Source: Mesostigma viride (Eukaryota; Streptophyta; Mesostigmatophyceae; Mesostigmatales; Mesostigmataceae). From it: DNA of 27,604 nucleotides. The stretch covers positions 1-27,604 of the forward strand of contig RPFO01001892.1 of the NCBI GenBank assembly GCA_009746045.1, given 5' to 3'. The notes below the pieces were generated by a model. That model had not been told where the DNA came from and searched no databases. It saw only the letters and a program-made list of their open reading frames with translations. The translations under genes and the position numbers were made by a program. Positions 20,395-27,604 of this stretch are shown one piece after another (position 1 is the first letter of the stretch; each line of letters begins with the position of its first letter).

Positions 20395-20950
20395 AAGTTG
20401 CGCCGGCCGTCGTTATCCATGACGAACTGAATGGGTTTCGTGCAAATCAAGTTTTTTGTTTTGGTGTTCCAGTTGCGCCGGCCGGCGTTTCCAATGGTAT
20501 CTTGCGCGCACTTGCAAAAGCTTGCACGCTTATCAACATTTTGTGTTGGTAAACATTTTATCACCTCTGGGATTTCCGCCTTCACTACCTGAGTTGCTTC
20601 TTTGTGGTTTTCAAATGCAACCGAGTTACGCCGGCCGTCGTTACTCATGACAAATTGTAGGGGTTTTGTGCAAATCACTTTTGTATGGTTTATGTACATG
20701 CATCCAGTTGCGCCGGCCGGCGTTTCCAATGGTATCTTGCAGTTGCGCAATCAGGCCCCATTACCAAAAGTGTGTTTGTACATCTTTTTTACACCTGAAG
20801 GATTTCTGCCTGCATATCCTGAGTTGCTTCTTAATGGTTTTTAATTGCGCCCGAGTTACGCCGGCCGTCGTTATTAATGACAAACTGTATGTGTTTCATA
20901 AAATCACTTTTGTATGGTTTACATGTATCCAGTTGCGCCGGCCGGCGTTA
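20395..20950. repeat. Introner-like tandem array (about 2.6 units of 220-240 bp)
   Basis: Each unit has a left core GTTRCGCCGGCCGTCGTT (cores at 20401, 20639 and 20859) followed 72-77 bp later by a right core GTTGCGCCGGCCGGCGTT (20476, 20711 and 20936). The sequence between cores is conserved (CATGACAAAYTGTA, TTTTGTGCAAATCACTTTTG). The outer parts carry CACCTSWRGGATTTCYGCCT and GAGTTGCTTCTT. CGCCGGCCGGCG is a perfect palindrome. The same core occurs inside intron 2 of the downstream gene (23584-23602) and, decayed, twice inside intron 1. The minus-strand frame 20750-20301 with repeated NDGRRN or NAGRRN motifs is simply the translation of these cores. Confidence 0.75.
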
Positions 20951-21095
20951 TTAATGACGCTTGTCGTTCTTGTTTGATGCCCATCGTTTTCGTCGTGTCT
21001 TTAATGGTGATTATTTATCATTACTCATCCTCAGGGCTTTCGGTGCCGCGGGATTAAGAGGCGAAAAAAATCAGCTGCCGTCTGACCAAAGTCTG

Positions 21096-24000
21096 ATGGC
21101 GCGATCGGGGCGGGGGGCCGTTTCCGACGGTTCGCGTCCCTTGTCCAATGACGACCGGGAGCCTGCACTTCGCGGTCTCTGGAGCGACAAGTACATCGAG
21201 AACAAGGGGTACAAAATTGCCAATGACATCTTTCCTATCATGGCGGAACGCGTGAAAGCAAACAACCACAGGACGCCAGAGATGAGCGCGGAGGTTCTGT
21301 CTTGCGCAGCTTCAAGACTAAATGCCATGGTGGCGGAGAGCAACGGCATTAAGAAGAGGAAGAACTGTGACGGCGGGCTTCCTGAAAATTGGGCGGAATC
21401 TCTTCGGGATAACATCAAGAAGGCTTTTGGCGACTTGGGAACATCTGAGAAGGATCGTGGGCTTAGGTGGGCCTTGTGTGGACTTGTTACGAAGGCAATG
21501 GAGGGCGTCCCGGACAGGATTGTGGAGCGCGCGTTCGGGATTGACAGGCGCTTTGTCGCAACTGTTCGGGGTCACAGGGATGGAATGGAAGAAGGGGAGG
21601 ACGACCTTTTGATGAGTGCGCCAGAGAGGAGGAGGAGGAAAGACGAGCTTCCGACGGAAGTCATTGCCCTGATACAAGCGTGCTGGAGGGATGATAACTT
21701 GACGCGGGCGTCTCCGAACATGAAGGATGTTCATTGTGAATGGACCAGAAAGGATTACAAACATACACTAGCGTTTTCGGAGGGTGCGCGCTACTATACT
21801 GTCTCCAAGTCGAAGATTTACGAAGTGTTCATTTCCCGCCATCCGGAGTTGAAGCCACCGCGGCGGATGGACAGTAGGGAGGGGGGGGGGGGAGGGAGAG
21901 GAGGGTGTGAGGGGGGGAAATCAGGTGATTTTGGAGACGGAGGCAGGGATGTCAATGCTACGCACGAATCAGAAGAGCACAGTTCATGTGGGATACACTA
22001 CTTTTTGCAAGCATATGCCCGCATGCGTCAAGGGGCGGTGGAAAATGCGGAACTTGTGCGCATGCCAGCACCACACTACCATGCAGTCCATGGTTGGGGG
22101 GTTGGCCAAATTTCGTGCAACTTTTCATGCCAGATGCGAGTGCGGACCTGAATGCCACGCGTGCGATCATGGTAGCCAGCTCGACGTGGGGTCGTCCGTG
22201 CCCACATGTTCCATTTTCAAAGCCACTCACACGACAGAGTGGGTGAACAAGTTTACTTGTGAGGTGGAGGGGATGAGGGAGGGGGGAGGTTCGAGGTCGT
22301 CTGTGGGGTCGTCGCGGCCGCAGGTTCAGCCTTTTCAGGGCGAACTTGAGGATCTGCCCATGCATGGGAGGGTGCTGGACGACGAGGAAGGGGTGCCCGA
22401 TCATGACCTGGGCGAGGAGTTGGGGGTTTGCTCGATCCGGCGTAAGGCTTGTGTGTTGGGCACTTGCCTGGCTCCCAAGTGTGGAATTCGGAACTTCATG
22501 TTATGCGAACGGGAGGAGGCTTCCAACCACCTGATTTCATGGACCAGATACGAGATGCAGGATGTGCCGCCGGGTGCGGTTCTTGGGCCAGAGGTAATTT
22601 TTAGTGGAGTGGTTGCGCCCCAAGGCGTTTCTTTTGCAATGTTTCCTGAAGTTCTTGGGCCAGAGGTAATTTTTAGTGGAGTGGTTGCGCCCCAAGGCGT
22701 TTCTTTTTCAATTTTTCCTGAGGTCCTGTCTTTTTTCTTTCTACAGGTCATTGGTGGGTCGAAGTTGATGTCTTTTCTGTATGTGCACACTGCGCATATG
22801 CAGGACGACTGTGACGAGATCGCAAAGGCTGGTGGGCAGCGATTGACGCAAGTCGACGTCAAGTCCACACCAACGGAGCTAAAGGAGGCAATTGTGGACA
22901 AGTGGCCGGACTTCATCCAGCATTGCTTCAACGCGTGGTGGCAAGCGGACGCCTCCAAGGAATGTCTCTCAAGGATGCGGGTGGGGGACCTTGTATGCCA
23001 CACAGATTACGCCGAGAACTACCAGTCTTACACCTATCACAATCTCCAAGCACAGTATTGGCATCCAGTCACATTCGTCCTTATGCCCTGGATCGTGCGC
23101 TACTTGGATCCAGCGTCGGGAAAGGTCGTGAGAAGGGAGTTTCACTTCATCGGACAGGGCGGAATGAAAAGGGACGGGCGGGCCCTCCGTTTTGCTATCC
23201 TCAAAATCCTGGCGACACTACGGTCAGAAGGGGTAGAGGTGAAGCGCTTCATTGGGTGGTCGGACAATTGCTCCATGCAGTTCAAGTCAAGGAATGTGAT
23301 CGCGGAAGTGGCCCGGCTGCTGACGGAGGATCCGCACCTGGAGTCATTTGAGTGGAATTACTTTGGGGAGCAGCACGGAAAGGGGGAGGTGGATGGAGCT
23401 GGTGGGACTGTGAAGTGCATGTTGAGGAGGTGGCACATCAGGGAAGAGAACCAGGACAAACAGACGGCCGCCCAGTTGGTGGAGAATCTGGCGTCGGGGG
23501 CGGTGGGCGGGACCACAACGACCAGGCGTAACTTCTTCGAGTTCCCCGAGGTAATTAAGTGTACAGTCCTCGTTCAGGGAATAGTTACGCCGGCCGTCGT
23601 TTCTAGGGCGTTCTTGGAGTCCTGGCGATCAGGAGTGCTTAATAAAACACAACTAGCTCGATGGTCTCGTAACTTCAACTTTCCCTTGTGCAAATCTTGT
23701 CTTCGACGCGCAGGTGCTTCCTTACAGCCCAGGGCGCGGCGAAATCAAAGGAGTGAAGAAGGCGCACTGGTGGCGCATGGACAAGTCGAATGTGACGCGC
23801 TTAATGCTGCGCCAGTATTCCTGCTATTGTGGCGGTGCGTGCGCCGAGGAAAGGTGGTGGGATTGTCGAAAGGAGTGGACCGACATGGACGGCTGGAATG
23901 TGGGAGGTGCTCGGATGAAGCTCCACAAACTGGGGGAGCCAGTGCAAAGGAACCCAAACGGACAAGGGGGGCACGCAGGGACGCGACTGAACAGACTACA

Positions 24001-24445
24001 GGCAGAGAGGACGATGATGGGAAGGAGACTGAAGCTGCGAGACATTTTTGCCGTCGAGTCCTACTCTGGTGATGAGTCCCACGATCCAGATCATCCATAT
24101 TGGCTAGCGGAAGTCTTGCAGGAGCCTTATCAGGTGGCCGCTACTTTCGTGAGGCGAGTGGCCGACAGAAACGGCAAGGTCGATAGGGAGTTGTTCCGTA
24201 AGGGACAATGGGTGGTGGGGGTGCGCTACTGGGACAGATTTCCGGGTATGGCGACGATGTTCAAAATGGACGCCGATGCGCAAGCTGAACAGCCAAACTT
24301 GGTCAATTGCTACCTGTGCATGGACGCGGGGTTCGAACACACCATTGTTGTCAACCCAGCTAACAATCGCCAGGCCATCTTGACCATTCCGACAGACGTC
24401 GAGAAACGGCTCACGAACTTGGCCAAGAAGAGACCTGTTGAGTAG
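21096..24445 (+). CDS. Large transposase-like protein gene with two introns and a poly-G frameshift
   Basis: The start is taken as the first in-frame ATG (21096); the frame is open further upstream to about 20961 without ATG. The N-terminal part (to ~21870) has a helix-turn-helix-like stretch (GLVTKAMEGVPDRIVERAFG) and SKSKIYEVFI. After a G12 tract (21881-21892) the protein-like frame moves by one base and resumes as VHVGYTTFCKHMPAC, LCACQHH and RCECGPECHACDHG (Cys/His pairs, probably zinc-binding). Exon 2 carries the core: DYAENY (23005-23022), WSDNCSMQFKSR (Asp codon 23263-23265) and HGKGEVDGAGG (23374-23406). These resemble an RNase H-like acidic triad and match a multi-copy invertebrate/protist family I remember with SDG..QFK and HGKG..DG.GG motifs. 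Exon 3 adds CYCGGACAEERWWDC and a C-terminal YWLAEV domain. Stop is TAG at 24443-24445; total about 1,010 codons. The transposase role is inference. It could be a domesticated gene or a decayed copy. Confidence 0.65.
21881..21892 (+). other. G12 homopolymer coinciding with a frame change
   Basis: Upstream coding runs in the frame of 21096 and downstream coding in the frame of 21907. The only disruption between them is GGGAGGGGGGGGGGGGAGGG. One G fewer would make the frames continuous. No plausible intron of normal size spans it (the GT..AG options are 20-25 nt). It may be a sequencing error, an inactivating mutation or a slippage site. Confidence 0.6.
22594..22746 (+). other. Intron 1 of the transposase-like gene (153 bp, internally duplicated)
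   Basis: Donor GAG|GTAATT at 22594; acceptor CTTTCTACAG|GTC ending at 22746; phase 0. The intron contains a 72-bp tandem duplication that includes the last exon bases (TTCTTGGGCCAGAG) and the donor itself, creating a second donor at 22666. Each copy has GGTTGCGCCCCAAGGCGTTT (22611 and 22683), a decayed form of the introner core. Both 72 and 153 are divisible by 3 and no stop occurs, so every splicing choice keeps the frame. Confidence 0.75.
23551..23713 (+). other. Intron 2 of the transposase-like gene (163 bp, introner core)
   Basis: Donor GAG|GTAATTAAG at 23551; acceptor CGACGCGCAG|GTG ending at 23713; phase 0. The length is not divisible by 3, and the downstream coding frame shifts exactly as splicing predicts, which supports the intron strongly. 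It carries AGTTACGCCGGCCGTCGTTT (23583-23602), almost identical to the left cores of the upstream array. Confidence 0.8.
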
Positions 24446-24989
24446 GCCAGCTCGCCCGGGCTTGGTTGGACGAGGTGGACAGCCTTGAGAGCACGTGCTT
24501 CGTTGTGAGCACTTGCCTTTCAGCCGTGATTTGCAAACGAGTTCCTTGTCCTGAATTGTAAAGCTCGATTCATGCTCTTTTAAGGAAGTGTATAATATTA
24601 TCCAGATCATGTATATATTTAGATCTAGACCTGAGTTCAAATAACATTTCTTAGAGGGCTGAGATGCGCGAGGTCCAGCATACATGTATATATCCATGGA
24701 GACATGTTACAAACTCAAATGTTTCATTGTACGTACCACTAGCTCGTCGACGGGGGTATCCCATGTAATGTATGATTTATGAATTAATTAATCGCTTAAT
24801 TGTACAATTTAAATGGATCATGAACTTGTCAAGTGGCCTAATTTGGTTTATTTGGTTCATCATTTATTGATGTCAATCATTCTTAATTGAATCTCGAGCA
24901 ATAGCAATCATGAAGCACATCCTAATCATGTGATTCGCATAATGAGAATAGGCAACAAGTGCTAAGTACTTTGAGGAATGCGGGGTTGG
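24446..24989. other. 3' flank of the transposase-like gene; no other gene seen
   Basis: About 110 bp after the stop, ATTGTAAAGC contains TGTAA, the polyadenylation signal commonly used in green algae. Canonical AATAAA is absent close by. The remainder is AT-rich and shows no supported frame. Confidence 0.35.
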
Positions 24990-25860
24990 TCAGGTTATTA
25001 TAGAGCTAGAGCTACAAACGGCACATATATTGCAAACTTTGCGCTCCAGGCATGGAATTTCAAAAGTACCAAAATTGGAGCAGTAGATGTTGGGGACGCC
25101 CCCCTGCCTTACCCCGCGCGCGGGGAGGCGGTGGGCGGTCAGCTTAATCTCACCAAGAAGGCCCATGCGTGCAAGGATTTTGCTCTCAAACGCACGTGCA
25201 AGCTTCTCGGAATTCTCACCTTCCACCATGTCGAAGTTCTTGAGTATGGCGTTGAGGCTGCGCTTGGCGAGCTCGGCCTCCTCGCGGAGGTCAAGCGTCT
25301 GCCGCTGGAGCTGGGCTGCGACGGCGGAGGTGGTGGAGGTGGTATGTTGCTATCTAACCGCCATGCAGGTCGTGATGGGAGGAGCATCACCGGCCAGGCC
25401 AGCAGGGGCTGGCTTGGCGGCGATGTCCTTCACCACCTGGGCGGTGAGGCCTGCGGTGTTCTGCAGGACCTCGATAGCAATTGCATTATCCTTGAGGCGC
25501 CTGCTGCTGGTCGATGTCGCGGAGCTGGGCGGTGATGGGTCGGTGGAGGCGGAGGGGGGGGGGGGGTGGAGGCGAGGAGGGTGGCGGTGGCGTGGGGATG
25601 TGGGAGCTCAGCAGCTAGCGTGCCTCCATTTGCCGCCACATCTGCGGCAAGGGGTTCACGTGCTCACTCGAAAGCTTCCTTAAGGAGGGTGCGGATGGTG
25701 GCTTCGGTGGGGAAGGTGGGGGGGGGCGGTGGGGTAGTCCAGATCGCGGTTTGGGAGCGTCCAACAAACAAGGGAGCAGAGGGCGAAGCGTTGGAGCTTG
25801 GGGCGACTCATGCGGTGAATGATTGGGAGAGCCTCGGCGGGGTCGACAAGCTTGCATCAC
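24990..25860 (-). pseudogene. Non-LTR retrotransposon ORF1-like fragment (broken)
   Basis: On the minus strand a frame reads RLKDNAIAIEVLQNTAGL and VVKDIAAKPAPAG. It then meets a stop near 25354 and continues in the same frame as AVAAQLQRQTLDLREEAELA, KRSLNAILKNFDMVEGENSE, KLARAFESKILARMG and EIKLTAHRLP. A charged coiled-coil-like stretch followed by 'GEN..L...I....G....I..AHRLP' is the pattern of L1-type ORF1 RNA-binding proteins. Upstream is a Pro-rich segment (KPPSAPSLRKLSSEHVNPLP) in a frame interrupted by a C-run. The assignment rests on motif pattern only, and this could instead be another coiled-coil gene relic. Confidence 0.35.
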
Positions 25861-26391
25861 CAGGCCAGCGGCCGCGGTTGTGGGACGTGAGGTGCACGCA
25901 CAGGGCTAGAAGCGAGGCGTGTGACCCGTAAACACGTCTTCCATGAAGAATCCTGGGCTGCGTTGCCAGTAGCTGGAGCTGTTGATGTCAAAGGAGATCT
26001 CTTCCCAGGGCAGCTCAGCAGATCGAGCGACTGCGCTTAGGTTCAGGCGATGCAGATGGCGAGGCAAGCCCGGGATCGAGGCTGGCCGGGCGAGCACCAG
26101 TGCACGACTAGAGTCACCGTTGCCGTCTGGGCCGTGGGCGAAGCTGCAGCCGAGCTAGGCTGCAGCGTATTTTCATTGCCGAGCGCAGCCGCCAGGCTGC
26201 GTTGCGTCGAGAGGCGTTTGCTCATCGTATATTGCTTCAGAATAGCTTCGGCATGTGCGTCGTAGAAAGACGCATCGATTGCGATATTCACGGCTAAATT
26301 CGGTGCTCAACGTGAAAGTTATGAGCTCCGCCGTCAGCCATGGCTACCTCGTGGCTCGTGGCTATCGTAGTAGAGGACATGGGGGGCCTTT
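25861..26391. other. GC-rich stretch between retroelement pieces; no supported gene
   Basis: A minus-strand frame (26291-26043; YDAHAEAILKQYTMSKRLST) is open for 82 codons and looks moderately protein-like, but I cannot tie it to a family. The plus strand just before 26392 may belong to the retrotransposon fragment that follows. Confidence 0.3.
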
Positions 26392-27145
26392 TTTGTTGAC
26401 TATATCAAGGCCTTTGACACGGTCCTCTGGGAGGCTTCTTTGGGCCATCCTAGCTCTGGATCGGGTGCCACCAGCGTTTATTGCTGCCATTCGTCGACTG
26501 TATGAGGGCTCACAGGCAGTAGTCCGGACTGCGGAAGGCACCACCCCACCATTCCCCTTCACCATGGGGTGTGGCAAGGTTGTGTCCTGTCCCATACCTG
26601 TTCATTATTGTCGTGGATCACGTCATGCGCCGGGCACGTGGGCGCTTTACTGCACTCTAACTGAGGGGTTCGAGCCAGGCTTGGACATCCTTAACGAGCG
26701 CGAGCACGGCGGGGTTAGCCCTGGCTCCGCCTGGCCGACCTGATTTATGCGGATGACACCATCCTCATCGCGCGCCCCGAGCACATTCAGACCTGGCTGG
26801 ACTGTTTGGGCCTGCACTCCCTGGAGGCGAGGGCGGTGGGGTTGGAGATTCAGAAGTGTCAAAACTGAGGCGATGGTGATTGGGGCCTCCAGTACAACGC
26901 GCTGCCCGCCTGCTGACAGGACGGAGGTCCGTTCCGCGCTTCGTGTGCTTAACTGTTAGGGAGTTGGCTCCCTGACACCGCCAACTTATTGGACACCCGC
27001 ATCGGCCTGGCTGGCCAGGCTCCGTTCACTCCCCCGCTCCCTACTGGCGCTCGAAGGGCCTGGGCGAGCACCGCAAGCTAGCGCATGCTCTTCAAGGTCT
27101 CGTCCTCACGTGCTCACGTATGGCGCCGAGGCGTGGACGATCACA
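26392..27145 (+). pseudogene. Degenerate non-LTR reverse transcriptase fragment
   Basis: Reverse-transcriptase landmarks occur in the right order but in different frames: FVDYIKAFDTVLW (26392-), then LLWAILALDRVPPAFIAAIR and LYEGSQAVVRT in a second frame, then QGCVLS, then YLFIIVVDHVM, then the catalytic box YADDTILIA (YADD at 26746-26757), then KTEAMVIGAS after another shift, and finally LTYGAEAWTI (27113-27142). At least four frameshifts and several stops separate these blocks, so it cannot encode an active enzyme. Block order and the YADD box place it among LINE-like elements; the clade is not determinable by eye. Confidence 0.8.
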
Positions 27146-27359
27146 CCACACTGGCAGCTAATTATTAATTAATTAGACTCGTGCTCCCGTTGGGAGTCAC
27201 GGAGCATTAACCCCGATGGATGGATGGATGGGTGCAAACATTCCTACCGTCTAATCTATCTACATTGGCTACATACTACATCTACCTAACAGCATTCTAA
27301 CTACAACATCTATCTAGGCAGCCGCACGCTGCCCGAGGGGGAGCTATCTGGGTGCCTCC
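27146..27359. other. Intergenic, with a short (GGAT)n run
   Basis: ATTATTAATTAATTAG follows the reverse transcriptase fragment, and GATGGATGGATGGATGG occurs at about 27215-27231. A CTAATCTATCTACAT-type stretch follows. No gene is seen. Confidence 0.5.
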
Positions 27360-27604
27360 CGCGGGACTGCACACGCGGGCGCTCCCCACTGGGGGGGCTC
27401 ATTGTCTCTATGACCTGGGCCCACTTGGCCTTGTCCATCATCTTCTTCCAAATCACGGAGAGGCCTAGCCCCCATGTCCTCTACTAGCTGTTCTTTGAAG
27501 GTGGGGCCTTGCGGCGTCTAACATCACTGGGCCCAGCCCACGTCAGGAGGTGCGGCCAGGCTATAAGCTCGACGGCACGGTTTGCAGGATGCTCCGACAG
27601 GTCG
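27360..27604 (-). pseudogene. C-terminal tail of another non-LTR retroelement, opposite strand, running off the right edge
   Basis: On the minus strand from the right edge one frame reads DLSEHPANRAVELIAWPHLL. A second frame gives PTFKEQLVEDMG, and the first frame resumes with GLSVIWKKMMDKAKWAQVIE. The 'W/FKEQL..D...L......A.D..KW...I' arrangement is typical of the extreme C-terminus of LINE-type reverse transcriptase proteins. Two adjacent TAG codons and frameshifts show it is broken. It is convergent with the plus-strand fragment ending near 27145, so these are separate insertions. Confidence 0.5.

Noticed and set aside
20301-20750. Minus-strand 149-codon gene with NDGRRN/NAGRRN repeats
   Set aside because: The motif is the translation of the repeated GCCGGCC core, which also lies inside introns of the downstream gene.
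21071-21764. Minus-strand frames of 115-148 codons under exon 1
   Set aside because: Antisense shadows of the plus-strand coding region, which has recognisable motifs.
23551-24072. Continuation of the exon-2 frame through 23551-24072
   Set aside because: The protein-like sequence moves to another frame exactly at the predicted GT..AG intron 23551-23713 and then continues to 24445.

Overview
The window looks like nuclear DNA of a eukaryote. Split genes with GT..AG introns, microsatellites, long satellite arrays, non-LTR retrotransposon remains and TATA boxes are all visible, and nothing looks bacterial. Two introns of one gene carry a GC-rich near-palindromic core that is also tandemly repeated just upstream. 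This is reminiscent of the introner elements known from unicellular algae such as Micromonas and Aureococcus and from dinoflagellates, so a protist or alga is the best guess. I cannot name the organism.

Layout. 1-640 (minus): the start of an unrecognised split gene that runs off the left edge. 690-1145: degenerate ~100-bp repeats. 1180-3095: a 1.9-kb polypurine block interrupted by 56 copies of CGTAAG. 3130-3930: a 366-bp direct repeat with two good copies and the start of a third. 4108-4690: a small palindromic element with a tRNA-like T-arm at its apex. 5285-19300: a 14-kb nested palindrome. From outside in, each side has a ~640-bp diverged arm, a ~570-bp arm with no mismatch by eye, a 30-bp GC-rich minisatellite (~26 copies), a ~290-bp unique spacer, and a shared core of ~135 copies of a 70-71-bp satellite. 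The satellite changes orientation near 8600, far off centre. 19300-20300: promoter-like and AT-rich DNA. 20380-20950: introner-like tandem repeats. 21096-24445: a large transposase-like gene with two introns and a frameshift in a G12 tract. 24990-27604: a graveyard of non-LTR retrotransposon pieces on both strands.

There is no operon-like cooperation. The window is accessory, repeat-dominated DNA with two clear split genes. The most notable items are the nested palindrome with its abrupt step in arm identity, the introner-like family linking introns to an upstream tandem array, and the hidden minus-strand gene at the left edge. Long reads of open frame across the satellites are by-products of repetition, not genes.
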